NCBI GenBank assembly: GCA_028818705.1
Contig: JAPPNJ010000064.1
Location: 1 to 64,000 of the forward strand
Origin: Candidatus Poribacteria bacterium
GTDB lineage: Bacteria; Poribacteria; WGA-4E; WGA-3G
Direction of reading: 5' to 3'
DNA: 64,000 bases
The position numbers and the translations under genes are program-made. Positions 24,123 to 32,646 of this stretch are shown one piece after another (within the stretch, counting starts at the first letter, position 1; each line of letters begins with the position of its first letter). Under the pieces are notes generated by a model. It made no database searches. It saw nothing but the letters and a program-made list of their open reading frames with translations, and was not told where the DNA came from.

Positions 24123-25265
24123 ATGAAAATTACTGCTATCAAAACCTTTATGGCGCGTTTTGGTAACCGACCCCGTGGTCTCATCAAAGTAGAAACGGAC
24201 GAAGGACTTTACGGCTGGGGTGAAGCCTACTCCACGGGTCCAGACCTCTCTGTTGAACCGATTGCTGACTACATCTTCGAGATGATTCAAGGGGAGGATC
24301 CGAGGCGAATTGAATATATAATGATGAAACTGCATCAGCAGTTCCGTTTCCCACCCGGCGGTGCCGGTCTTGCTGTCATTTCTGCTGTCGATCATGCGCT
24401 TTGGGACATCAGTGGAAAAGCTGCAGGCTTGCCCGTCTATATGCTCCTCGGTGGACATGCACGAGACCGCATCCGGGTCTACCGCGGCATCGGTGGTAGA
24501 GACGGCATTGAAGCCGCTGATCAGGCACGCAAACTTCATGAGGAGTGGGGATTCACGGCGTTCAAGACCAGTCCGTATCAGCTTGATCCCGACGCAGATC
24601 GGTGGGGACGCGTCTGCGATGCCGCTGCGATCTATTTTGAGCAGATTCGGGAAAATACCCCATCAGAGTGGGAGTTCGCCTTCGATCCACACGCCAAAAT
24701 CTTCGAGCCGATTCGCGCACTACAACTTGCCAATGCTCTTGCACCCTACGACCCGTATTTCTACGAAGAACCGCTCCGACCCGAGCACATCCCCGCGTGG
24801 ACGCGCTTACGTTCTCAGATGCAGGTACCACTCGCCACCGGAGAGTCTCTCTACACGCGCTTTGAGTTTCTGGACATCATCGCTGGGCAAGGTGCCGACA
24901 TCATTCAGCCAGACATCTGCATTTGTGGTGGGTTGTTGGAGATGCGTAAAATCGCTGCGATCGCCGAAGCGCACTACGTGAGTATTGCACCTCATAATCC
25001 GATGGGACCACTGGCAACGGCTGTCAATGTACACTTCGCCGCTGCAACCGCGAATTTCAAAATCTTGGAGTATCTCTTGCCTACCGAGACGGAATGGAAC
25101 GCTTGGGTAGACGAACCTTATCTGCCGAAAGATGGCTATCTGGAGTTACGAGACCGGCCCGGTTTGGGTGTAGAGGTGAACGAAGCAGCAATCACGGATA
25201 ACGAATACATCCATTGGCAGCGCACCTGTCCGATCCGCCCCGACGGCTCAACAGGCTATATTTAG
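24123..25265 (+). CDS. Enolase-superfamily sugar-acid dehydratase (galactonate dehydratase-like)
   Basis: Start at 24123, after GGAGG; the track start adds 11 residues. 380 residues. Active-site landmarks of the D-galactonate/mannonate dehydratase group: D188-P-H190 on one strand, Y-E-E-P at 214-217, A-T-G-E with E241, Q-P-D-I-C-I-C-G-G, and H291 in IAPHNPMGP. The HNPMGP segment and D-x-H pattern point to dehydration of an aldonic acid to a 2-keto-3-deoxy acid. Substrate not certain. Stands alone between repeat-bearing gaps. Confidence 0.87.
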   Translation: MKITAIKTFMARFGNRPRGLIKVETDEGLYGWGEAYSTGPDLSVEPIADYIFEMIQGEDPRRIEYIMMKLHQQFRFPPGGAGLAVISAVDHALWDISGKAAGLPVYMLLGGHARDRIRVYRGIGGRDGIEAADQARKLHEEWGFTAFKTSPYQLDPDADRWGRVCDAAAIYFEQIRENTPSEWEFAFDPHAKIFEPIRALQLANALAPYDPYFYEEPLRPEHIPAWTRLRSQMQVPLATGESLYTRFEFLDIIAGQGADIIQPDICICGGLLEMRKIAAIAEAHYVSIAPHNPMGPLATAVNVHFAAATANFKILEYLLPTETEWNAWVDEPYLPKDGYLELRDRPGLGVEVNEAAITDNEYIHWQRTCPIRPDGSTGYI

Positions 25266-25270
25266 GAATG

Positions 25271-25333
25271 GTTGTCAGTTATCAGTTGAATCAACGGTAT
25301 GAATGCCGTGTGGCATTCACCGGGTTGTCAGTT
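25271..25333. repeat. Family A hairpin nested in a GTTGTCAGTTATCAGTT repeat
   Basis: GTTGTCAGTTATCAGTT, then GAATCAACGGTAT-GAATGCC-gtgt-GGCATTC-ACCGGG, then TTGTCAGTTAAG. The outer repeat resumes after the hairpin, as if the hairpin had inserted into it. Confidence 0.65.
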
Positions 25334-25390
25334 AAGAGGATTCTGAAATACGTCAAAATCTCTCTTTAACTGAAAGCCGATCGCCGAGAA

Positions 25391-26869
25391 CTAATAACAA
25401 CGATGACTTGCGGCGACGTATGCTCGCAGATGTTTCAACGCGCTTCCGTCATCCATCACAGACTGTGCCCGTCTAAGTGCCTCTTCAGGCTCTGGGCAGA
25501 TTCCCAACAGATAGTCAACCATTGCTGTGTTCAACAGAATCCTATCGTAGATGTGTCCTTTTTCACCCGATAGGGCTGCTATACCCGCTTCCGCGAATGC
25601 TTCCGCGCTTACAACCTCTGGACGTGGACTCCGGGCATAGTTGAATCCATAAATTTTCGGATCTATATCCATCGCGAAGTCTTCACGTACCCCGTTCACG
25701 CGGTGGAAGCCTTGCGAATAGTTGATTGCCATTCGATCATGTATGGACGGTTTTCCGAGGCGCAGGGCATAATGACTTGTCCCTTCCTCACCCTTCACAG
25801 CGACGGCGGCATCGAGCCTGCGTTCCCACGCCAATTGAAGGAGCGGTTTCTCGTAGCCGATATGGTAGTAGCCGAGTACCATGTAATTCGCTTCCCGCGC
25901 TGAAAAGAATTGTTGTGCCTTCTCGGTTGCTGCCCAAGGTGGACGTTTCTTAATATGTACACGCAATTCACGCAAATCGTAAGCCGCTGGGCAATATTCG
26001 CGTTGACTGATATATCCGAACCCAATCGATTCGTCCGTAATCAGCGATGCGGTCTGTGCCAGCGATAAGCGCGTATTTGCACCGAGTACCTTCAAGATGG
26101 TCTCTTCCGTTACGCCATTCTTTGGTGGCATCGCATCCACGCTATGAAGAAGTGATGCTTCACCAAGAGCTGCACGCACCGCTGCTACAAAGAGCATCGG
26201 ACGAAAATAACGCGTTGCGCCATCATAAGGCTGTCCGAAGTGCGTCAACGTCTCAACATCAATGGGTTTGACCGCTTCATGTCCAAAAAATGCATCAAGA
26301 TAGCCTCGGACTTCCTCGTAGGTTTCGCGGTTCATCCGTTGTCCTATAAGCGCAGCGCCTTTAAGCGCAGGTTTTACATCATCGCTAAGGATGGCTTCAC
26401 ACATCTCGCGAGTTTCAACGTAACTTAAATGTTTTGCCCGTAAAATCTTTTCCAACGCGTTCACGACAACTGCTTCTGTTGGATTCCGTGACACATAGCC
26501 GCAATCGGGATTCATCAGATATTGAATTTCTGGCGGTAGTTGTTCTATGAGTGCCGAACGGTATTTGTGGAACGCTGCCTCCTCTGCCTGACTCCACTGT
26601 GTTGATTCTGGAAAATAGGCGCGGAGTGTCATCGCCGCGAAAAACGCCCCTATCTGCGCACCTGAAGCGGTTTCCCTTTCTGGGAGCCCACCGGCAATCG
26701 ACTTCAGAATCGTTTCAAGGATCGGCTCTGGTTGCGGTGAATCTGAGGGATTTATGCCTAACGGACGTGTCTGATGCGGTCCCGTACAAACTCTTGCCTG
26801 TGCCTCAAGCACGTCTATATTCGGTCCAGGATATACCGGCATGTATGCGTGAGAGTCAAAATCTTCCAT
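25391..26869 (-). CDS. TrpD-like (anthranilate phosphoribosyltransferase family) protein
   Basis: 492 residues, longer than TrpD (about 340). The central and C-terminal parts resemble glycosyltransferase family 3: ILSDDVKPALKGAALIGQRM in the helical domain, and LGANTRLSLAQTASLI, GFGYISQREYCPAAYDLREL, KPLLQLAWERRLDAAVAVKG and DRILLNTAMVDYLLG in the catalytic one. The canonical TrpD GTGGD and HGNR loops are not seen, so activity on anthranilate is doubtful. An N-terminal extension of about 90 residues is unrecognised. GGAGG precedes the ATG. Not next to other tryptophan genes. Confidence 0.65.
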   Translation of the reverse strand: MEDFDSHAYMPVYPGPNIDVLEAQARVCTGPHQTRPLGINPSDSPQPEPILETILKSIAGGLPERETASGAQIGAFFAAMTLRAYFPESTQWSQAEEAAFHKYRSALIEQLPPEIQYLMNPDCGYVSRNPTEAVVVNALEKILRAKHLSYVETREMCEAILSDDVKPALKGAALIGQRMNRETYEEVRGYLDAFFGHEAVKPIDVETLTHFGQPYDGATRYFRPMLFVAAVRAALGEASLLHSVDAMPPKNGVTEETILKVLGANTRLSLAQTASLITDESIGFGYISQREYCPAAYDLRELRVHIKKRPPWAATEKAQQFFSAREANYMVLGYYHIGYEKPLLQLAWERRLDAAVAVKGEEGTSHYALRLGKPSIHDRMAINYSQGFHRVNGVREDFAMDIDPKIYGFNYARSPRPEVVSAEAFAEAGIAALSGEKGHIYDRILLNTAMVDYLLGICPEPEEALRRAQSVMDDGSALKHLRAYVAASHRCY

Positions 26870-27097
26870 TTCACAAGATCCTCCGAGGGACTTCAGTCGT
26901 GTTTTTATGCTAGAACGTGTGAAGAATTCTATTATACTGCATATTGACGTTTAAAACAAATTTTGCAGGTTTCCTCAAACGCATTCGATTTTTTTCTATC
27001 TACTGCTGACCGATGATAGCTGACAGCCAACAACCGATACATTTGAATTAAATGCCTGCTTATGATATTATGCTGCAAAACTTGAATGGAGCGGAAA

Positions 27098-28267
27098 ATG
27101 AAAATAAAAGACATTCAGACAGTCCGAATTAACGTGCCACCGCGCGATGGCAAACGCACACAACAACGTCGCGACGTATGGAGCGCCCACGCCGAAGTCG
27201 CGAACCCCATGTCGCGTTATCCGCAATACAAACGCCACCGTTCCAGTTGGATGCCCAAATGGGACACCGTCTACGTCAAGGTCACCGCCGAAGACGGCAC
27301 TTGGGGTATAGGCGAGACCTCCTTCGGAACACCAGTCGCGGCAATTATTGATGAACACTTCGCACCGATGCTGATTGGCGAGAACTGTTTTGCTGTTGAA
27401 AAAATTTGGGATATGATGTTTCGTATGTCCAAGCCTTACGGTTCACAAGGCTTAACCAGTTGTGCAATCAGTGGTGTTGACATCGCCTTGTGGGATCTGA
27501 TCGGCAAAATTAAAAACCAACCCGTCTATGAACTCCTTGGCGGTCCTGTACGGGACAAACTCTTCGCCTACGCGACCGGGAACGATACCGATTGGCAATT
27601 GGAACTCGGATTCAAGGCGGTGAAATTGGCGTGTCCTTACGGACCCGTTGACGGTGAAAAGGGTTTGAAGGAAAACGAAGAACTCGTCGCGAGAACCAGA
27701 GAAATGGTCGGTGATGAGGTTGAAATTATGCTTGATTGTTACATGGCTTTCGATGTCGATTACACCATCCGCTTAGCGCAACGTCTCCGTCCGTATCGTC
27801 TCAAGTGGATCGAGGAGTTTCTCATTCCCGAAGACATTGACGGTTTAGCTAAAGTTCGAGACACTGTCGATTGGGTGAGTTTGGCAAGCGGTGAGCATCA
27901 CTACACCCGTTTCCCGTTCCAACAAATTATCGAAAGAAGATGCTTGGATATCCTGCAGCCAGACACTTTCTGGGTGGGTGGTATAACCGAGTGTGTTAAG
28001 ATCTGTCATCTCGCTGACGCTGCTGGTTTAACCGTTATCTTTCATGGAGGTGGACTCCGGCAATCTGGACTTCATCTTTCTGCTGCTATGCCCAATACAC
28101 CTTGGGTAGAATACTATCTCGGGGTCCCGCCGGGTGTGCCTTTAGAGGAGACAAAATTGTTTGAGGGTGAATCTCTCCCTACAGAGAGTTATATCTCGCC
28201 AAATGACGGTCCTGGACTCGGTCTGCACATTGAAGAGGAGTGGTTAACACCGAGGAATTCGCGATAA
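27098..28267 (+). CDS. Enolase-superfamily protein (mandelate racemase/MLE-like)
   Basis: Start at 27098, with GGAG upstream; the track ATG lies before that site. 389 residues. Metal and catalytic landmarks are present: D213 in IMLDCYMAFD, WIEEF (239-240), A-S-G-E with E266, L-Q-P-D-T-F-W-V-G-G-I-T-E and H316 in VIFHGGG. The D-x-H pattern of galactonate dehydratases is absent (D-C-Y), so it belongs to another branch, perhaps a rhamnonate-like or other acid-sugar dehydratase. It ends one base before the SurA-like gene, so the two are probably co-transcribed despite unrelated functions. Confidence 0.83.
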   Translation: MKIKDIQTVRINVPPRDGKRTQQRRDVWSAHAEVANPMSRYPQYKRHRSSWMPKWDTVYVKVTAEDGTWGIGETSFGTPVAAIIDEHFAPMLIGENCFAVEKIWDMMFRMSKPYGSQGLTSCAISGVDIALWDLIGKIKNQPVYELLGGPVRDKLFAYATGNDTDWQLELGFKAVKLACPYGPVDGEKGLKENEELVARTREMVGDEVEIMLDCYMAFDVDYTIRLAQRLRPYRLKWIEEFLIPEDIDGLAKVRDTVDWVSLASGEHHYTRFPFQQIIERRCLDILQPDTFWVGGITECVKICHLADAAGLTVIFHGGGLRQSGLHLSAAMPNTPWVEYYLGVPPGVPLEETKLFEGESLPTESYISPNDGPGLGLHIEEEWLTPRNSR

Positions 28268-28268
28268 T

Positions 28269-29237
28269 ATGATACGTTACGTCGCCTTTCTGCTTCTGTT
28301 GTGTATCGTAGGCAGTGCAAACGCTCAGACCTTGATTGATTATGTCGTCGCAGTTGTTAATGAAGATGCCATCACTCGCAGCGAACTTGATAGTGAATTG
28401 GGTATCGCTGCTATCATGGGGACGCGTATTACCAAGGCACGAACTACCGCCGAAAGACGCGCTATGCTTGATGCGATTATCAACCGTAAATTGGTTTTAC
28501 AGGAATCTAAGCGACTCGGCATTGTGGTTACCGAGCGCAACACACGGGTAGCGAAAAAGATAGACGGGATTCAGAAAAAATATGCTTCGGATACAGCATT
28601 CCAACGCGCCCTACAACAGCATGACTTGGAAGACGAAGCTCTTAAGGCGTGGGTTTATGAGCAGTTGGTTTATGAGGAATTCTTCCGTCGTATATTTTTT
28701 AATGCCCTCAATAGCGCGGAGATTGCAACGTTAGCCAAATCATACTATGATCTGAACAGTGCCGAATTTATTGTGCCACCTACAGTCACCTTTAATGCGC
28801 TGTTTATCGCTATACCGAAGGATACATCGGAAGCGGAGAAACAAAAAGCCGAGGATCTGACCCAACAACTCTATAGACGTTTACAGCAAGGTGAAACATT
28901 TGAGGCTGTGCGTGAGATGTATGAAACGCAGTTAGCCATGAGGCTTGAAATTTTAACCCTTGCGGTGGATACGCTGTTAGGTACTATTGTTACCGAATTG
29001 CAAAATTCCGAGCGAAGTGGACTCCTCCCTGTTTTAGAAGGATACCAGATTCTGGAACGCGTCCGGAATAACCCGGCGCGCCAAAAAACCTATGCAGAGG
29101 TAAGCGAAGAGATTATTGACCGAATCCAGCAGAAAAAAGCAGAAACCGAATTCGCAACGTGGTTAGCCAAACGGAGAGAAGAGGAAAGTTGGCATATTTT
29201 GGATGATGCCTTAGGCCAGGAAAGTAAGACAAAATAA
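28269..29237 (+). CDS. SurA-like periplasmic chaperone/peptidyl-prolyl isomerase-related protein
   Basis: 322 residues with a signal peptide (MIRYVAFLLLLCIVGSANA). The next 150 residues fit the SurA N-terminal chaperone domain: I-D-Y-V-V-A-V-V-N-E-D-A-I-T-R-S-E-L, then L-D-A-I-I-N-R-K-L-V-L-Q-E-S. The C-terminal part resembles a degenerate parvulin domain (FEAVREMYETQ ... LPVLEGYQILERV) without a clear full active site. Likely role: helping outer-membrane proteins such as the TonB receptor fold. Starts immediately after the enolase-family gene and precedes the TPR gene by four bases: a three-gene unit. Confidence 0.85.
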   Translation: MIRYVAFLLLLCIVGSANAQTLIDYVVAVVNEDAITRSELDSELGIAAIMGTRITKARTTAERRAMLDAIINRKLVLQESKRLGIVVTERNTRVAKKIDGIQKKYASDTAFQRALQQHDLEDEALKAWVYEQLVYEEFFRRIFFNALNSAEIATLAKSYYDLNSAEFIVPPTVTFNALFIAIPKDTSEAEKQKAEDLTQQLYRRLQQGETFEAVREMYETQLAMRLEILTLAVDTLLGTIVTELQNSERSGLLPVLEGYQILERVRNNPARQKTYAEVSEEIIDRIQQKKAETEFATWLAKRREEESWHILDDALGQESKTK

Positions 29238-29241
29238 ACAA

Positions 29242-30978
29242 ATGTGGAATTATTACAACCTACGCCTCACAAGAGATGAAGAGAGACAGTGTAATGTTCT
29301 GATGAGGAAATGGAGACTGTTTTTCATTGGAATCCTTCTGTTTCTGGGTGTCATATTGGTATTTGGGGATCTTTTACCCAATGATATAGCACATTATCCT
29401 GAAGTGTTCCAGAAACATCTAAAAGAAGCACAGCGTGCGTTCCAATTAGAACAATGGAGTGAGGCACTCCATTTATACCGTGCCCTCGCCAAAGATGCCC
29501 CTGAATTTCCGATCGTCTATATTGGAGAGGGAGATGCCGCTGCAAAACTGAAGGACTATCCCACTGCTGTTGATGCCTTCCAACGTGCTTTGCAACTTCT
29601 CTCAACGCCGCAGAATGCTCGCAGAATGCCACACGCGCATTCTAACATTGATTTACGCGCATTCGGCGTTGATTCCCTACAAGGCGATGTCGCAAGATCG
29701 CGCCTACGGGTTATAGTGCAAGCCAAACTCGCTGCTGCATATCACCGTAATAAGCAGCTTGACGAAGCCGATACATTGTTCCAAGAAGCCATTAAAGGTG
29801 CCGGTGAAGACGCACCAGTGGCGTGGTATGTCGCTCTGGGACAGATTGAGACCGAGCGTGGGAACTTAGAGCAGGCACGCAGATACTATATTGTTGCTGT
29901 CCAATTGGATCCAGATACAACCGCTGCCTACAATAATCTGGGGCATGTGCTTCTCAAACTCAACAGAATTGACGAGGCTGATGCCGCATTTCGGGAGGCA
30001 CTCACCCAAGACGGAACACTTGCCAGTGCTGCGTTCGGACGTGGCGAAGTTGGAGCAAGGCGTGGGCAACTTGCTGTTGCCCAACGTTTCTATGAACATG
30101 CTATCCGTCATGCGCCGAACGAACCAGTATTTCACAAGTCACTCGCCGATGTCCTTCGCAATATGGGAAACATCAAGGAGGCGGAAGTTGTCGAGACACA
30201 TTACCGCCGAAAGTTGGCAGAACGCTACCTTCGTCAGGCACATTGGTTCATCGAAAATAAACAGCCTGGACGTGCCTTAACGCCGCTGCAGAAGGCGCTT
30301 GAAATGGATGACACCTTTACACCCGCGTTGAAAGATTTAGCTTACGTTCAAATACAACTTGGCGAATTGACAGCCGCCAAGGAGTTATATCAACGTGTGC
30401 TTACGATAGAATCTGCTTCGCGTCAAGCACTTTTTCATCTGGGTATGATAGAATCAAAACTCGGAAATCAAACAGCAGCTGCATCCCACTATCTCACGCT
30501 CATCCAACATGAACCAGATTTTATGGGTGCCTATGTGAAACTCGCGAATTTGCATGAACAGGCAGGGAATTTAGCAGATGCCGAGGAGGCACTGACGATG
30601 GGAATACAACACGAGCCTACATGGGCACCCGGATATTTGTGGCGTGGAAAAATATATCGGAAGCAGGGCGCATCCAACATGGCAGAGACTGATTTTCGAC
30701 GTGCAATCCAACTCGCATCGGATGTGCCATATCCAAAAGAGGCGTTGGCGTCCTTGCTTGCATGGGAGGACAGGAAGCTTGCTGAGGCACTCACCCTTGC
30801 TGAAGCTGCTATTAAAAGCGATGGGCAGCCAACACACCGGGCTACGCTTGCCCTTGTCTATTACCGTCTCGATCGGATCCATGATGCGCTACGTGAAATT
30901 GAGGATGCTTTTAACCAGGCGCCTAAACATCCCTATATTCTAAAAGTTCGTTCGGAAATTCTAAAAACTGATCCGTAG
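29242..30978 (+). CDS. Membrane-anchored TPR protein with repeat-derived insert
   Basis: 578 residues. One transmembrane anchor lies near the N-terminus (RLFFIGILLFLGVILVFGDLL), followed by about a dozen tetratricopeptide repeats (AQRAFQLEQWSEALHLYRAL, YNNLGHVLLKLNRIDEADAA, LADVLRNMGNIKEAEVV), a protein-binding scaffold facing the periplasm. Around residues 124-145 the repeats are broken by ARRMPHAHSNIDLRAFGVDS, encoded by an antisense copy of the AATCAACxCGGAATGCGCGT repeat. Frame intact. Start uncertain: no good ribosome site at 29242; ATG 29302 also possible. Follows the SurA-like gene closely. Confidence 0.85.
   Translation: MWNYYNLRLTRDEERQCNVLMRKWRLFFIGILLFLGVILVFGDLLPNDIAHYPEVFQKHLKEAQRAFQLEQWSEALHLYRALAKDAPEFPIVYIGEGDAAAKLKDYPTAVDAFQRALQLLSTPQNARRMPHAHSNIDLRAFGVDSLQGDVARSRLRVIVQAKLAAAYHRNKQLDEADTLFQEAIKGAGEDAPVAWYVALGQIETERGNLEQARRYYIVAVQLDPDTTAAYNNLGHVLLKLNRIDEADAAFREALTQDGTLASAAFGRGEVGARRGQLAVAQRFYEHAIRHAPNEPVFHKSLADVLRNMGNIKEAEVVETHYRRKLAERYLRQAHWFIENKQPGRALTPLQKALEMDDTFTPALKDLAYVQIQLGELTAAKELYQRVLTIESASRQALFHLGMIESKLGNQTAAASHYLTLIQHEPDFMGAYVKLANLHEQAGNLADAEEALTMGIQHEPTWAPGYLWRGKIYRKQGASNMAETDFRRAIQLASDVPYPKEALASLLAWEDRKLAEALTLAEAAIKSDGQPTHRATLALVYYRLDRIHDALREIEDAFNQAPKHPYILKVRSEILKTDP
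29612..29675. repeat. Family A-related repeat inside the TPR gene
   Basis: The reverse complement begins GAATCAACGCCGAATGCGCG TAAATCA, 2 mismatches from 20219-20245, and contains GAATGCGCGTGTGGCATTCT, identical to 49.3 kb. Confidence 0.8.
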
Positions 30979-31014
30979 AAACAATTCCTTAATCGCGCGC
31001 TATTATGTTTTTTC

Positions 31015-31043
31015 TTTCAAATTAAAGTAAAATTTGATATAAT
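31015..31043 (+). promoter_or_regulatory. Sigma-70-like promoter of the first Met/Asp-rich lipoprotein gene
   Basis: TTTCAA, 17 bases, TATAAT, about 140 bases before the ATG. The paralogous gene has a site at the corresponding place. Confidence 0.6.
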
Positions 31044-31097
31044 CTACCAAAGTTATGTAATACACGGGTTTTTGGAGAGTCGCGTTCTGACGTGAAC

Positions 31098-31119
31098 AGG
31101 CTTTGTCGCTTTAAAGCCT
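31098..31119 (+). promoter_or_regulatory. Conserved leader hairpin, copy 1
   Basis: AGGCTTT-gtcgctt-TAAAGCCT. The next gene's leader has GGGCTTT-gtcgctt-TAAAGCCC: same loop, compensated outer pair. Confidence 0.55.
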
Positions 31120-31183
31120 CACCAAGAGATTCGCAACTTTCCTTAACTTCCTACTCTAAAATATGAAATAAGGAGCATTAACA

Positions 31184-31546
31184 ATGTTAAAGTTTCAGAT
31201 GATTTTAATCGCTATGCTGGTCTGTTGTTTTGCTTTCGTATCCTGTGAGAGAGCGCAGCAAGTCATGACCCCTGTCACTGATGATATGATGGACGACAGC
31301 ATGTCGCACGACATGATGGGTGACGACATGATGGACGACGGCATGATGGACGACGGCATGATGGATGACGGCATGATGGATGATGGCATGATGGACGACG
31401 GCATGATGGACGACGGCATGATGGACGACGGCATGATGGACGGCGAGATGCATGATGACATGGACGACGGCATGATGGACGGCGACATGATGGATGGCGA
31501 GATGCATGATGACATGGACGACGGCATGAACGGCGATGCCCAGTAA
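31184..31546 (+). CDS. Lipoprotein made of Met/Asp-rich pentapeptide repeats
   Basis: 120 residues. Signal sequence with lipobox FAFVSC (cleavage before Cys 20), then almost only G-M-M-D-D repeats, encoded by a 15-bp tandem repeat (GACGACGGCATGATG), turning into MHDDMDD units near the end. The N-terminus (MLKFQMILIAMLVCCFAFVS) matches the next gene, so the pair arose by duplication. AGGAG precedes the ATG. Met and Asp clusters could bind copper or other cations; that is inference only. The long antisense ORFs here are artefacts of the repeat. Confidence 0.75.
   Translation: MLKFQMILIAMLVCCFAFVSCERAQQVMTPVTDDMMDDSMSHDMMGDDMMDDGMMDDGMMDDGMMDDGMMDDGMMDDGMMDDGMMDGEMHDDMDDGMMDGDMMDGEMHDDMDDGMNGDAQ
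31330..31450. repeat. 15-bp tandem repeat encoding GMMDD
   Basis: About seven or more in-frame copies of GACGACGGCATGATG with C/T variation. Length is a multiple of three, so copy-number changes keep the frame. Confidence 0.9.
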
Positions 31547-31565
31547 TTCCATTTCATAACATCTC

Positions 31566-31613
31566 AAAAAAGGGATCAGTAACTGTATTCTGTAGTTGCT
31601 GGTTCCTTTTTTC
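31566..31613 (+). terminator. Rho-independent terminator
   Basis: GGGATCAGTAACT, loop, AGTTGCTGGTTCC and a T-run. It is homologous to the terminator of the next gene. Confidence 0.8.
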
Positions 31614-31629
31614 TTGCCTAATATTTTTC

Positions 31630-31658
31630 TTGAAAACTAAGTTACAATGTGATACTAT
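31630..31658 (+). promoter_or_regulatory. Sigma-70-like promoter of the P460-like lipoprotein gene
   Basis: TTGAAA, 17 bases, TACTAT, with a leader of about 130 bases containing the conserved hairpin GGGCTTT-gtcgctt-TAAAGCCC (31713-31733). Confidence 0.55.
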
Positions 31659-31794
31659 TTAGAATGAAGTTGTGTAATATGTGGATTTGAAGAGGGACAC
31701 AATGAAGTGAATGGGCTTTGTCGCTTTAAAGCCCGCAACTCTTCGTTATCCTTTCACTCGAAAAATATAATAGAATTAGGAGCATTGATTAACA

Positions 31795-32559
31795 ATGTTA
31801 AAGTTTCAAATTGCTTTAATTACAATTTTAATTACCTGTGTTGCCTTTATATCCTGTGACAGAGCGCAGAAGGTCTTGGAACCTGCTGCCGATGACATGA
31901 TGGCTGCCGATGATATGATGACTGGCAATGATATGATGACTGGCGATGACATGATGGATATGGTGAAAATGATGGACTCGACAATGTACATGTCCTGGGC
32001 GCATGTTATGCTTCCGGCACCAGGCCCGATGGAGGCAGCTACGAGTCCAGCCGAGACTGGGGCAGCCCACAATCCACCCCCGATAGATGGTGGTGTTCTT
32101 ACCCCACGCACCGTCTATATCAACGATATCGGTGCTATGGCGAATAAGGCAGGAGCAGCAGCATATCCGGCTGGTACCGTGATCGTCAAGGAAATTATGG
32201 ATAAGACCGAAACGTTTGTCGATAAAGTCGCCGTAATGATGAAAAGCGACGACCCGATGTATGCTGGTCACGATGGGTGGGCCTACAAAAAATATCTTCG
32301 TCCCAGTGCAGATGCTGCGTATATGCAGATCAGAGGATCCAACCTTGAAGATGCAGGCAATGGCTGCCACGGTTGTCACGCTAACGCCACTAATGACAGC
32401 GTTTTCGTTTCTCTTTCCATGGACGATATGATGGGAGGCATGGATGACATGAAAGGCATGGAAGATGGCGACATGGAAGGCATGGAAAGTGCTGAAGATG
32501 CTGGCGATGCCGGTATGAATGGTATGGGTGATGATGCCGATGCTGGTACCGCCCAATAG
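31795..32559 (+). CDS. Met/Asp-rich lipoprotein with cytochrome P460-like domain
   Basis: 254 residues. Lipobox VAFISC near residue 21, then DDMM repeats like the previous gene, then a folded domain: AAYPAGTVIVKEIMDK, VAVMMKSDDPMY, GWAYKKYLRP and a haem-binding C191-H-G-C194-H195. That order fits the cytochrome P460 family, haem c proteins that detoxify or oxidise hydroxylamine or NO in some bacteria. A second D-M-rich tail follows (MMGGMDDMKGMEDGDMEG). Likely a haem lipoprotein in the periplasm or outer membrane. GGAG is 12 bases before the ATG. Confidence 0.75.
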   Translation: MLKFQIALITILITCVAFISCDRAQKVLEPAADDMMAADDMMTGNDMMTGDDMMDMVKMMDSTMYMSWAHVMLPAPGPMEAATSPAETGAAHNPPPIDGGVLTPRTVYINDIGAMANKAGAAAYPAGTVIVKEIMDKTETFVDKVAVMMKSDDPMYAGHDGWAYKKYLRPSADAAYMQIRGSNLEDAGNGCHGCHANATNDSVFVSLSMDDMMGGMDDMKGMEDGDMEGMESAEDAGDAGMNGMGDDADAGTAQ

Positions 32560-32583
32560 TTACGCCTCATAATACCTATAACA

Positions 32584-32627
32584 AGGGGATCGGTAACCGA
32601 ATTTAGTAGTTGCCGATCCCTTTTTCT
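32584..32627 (+). terminator. Rho-independent terminator
   Basis: GGGGATCGGTAAC ... GTTGCCGATCCC followed by TTTTTCTTTT. Stem pairs differ from the first copy in a compensatory way. Confidence 0.85.
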
Positions 32628-32646
32628 TTTATGTTTTGGGCACTTC

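Noticed and set aside
31195-31567. Two 120-residue minus-strand ORFs and P/S/M-rich or V/H-rich products across the GMMDD repeat
   Set aside because: The 15-bp repeat has no stops in several frames; only the plus frame has a signal peptide and ribosome site.
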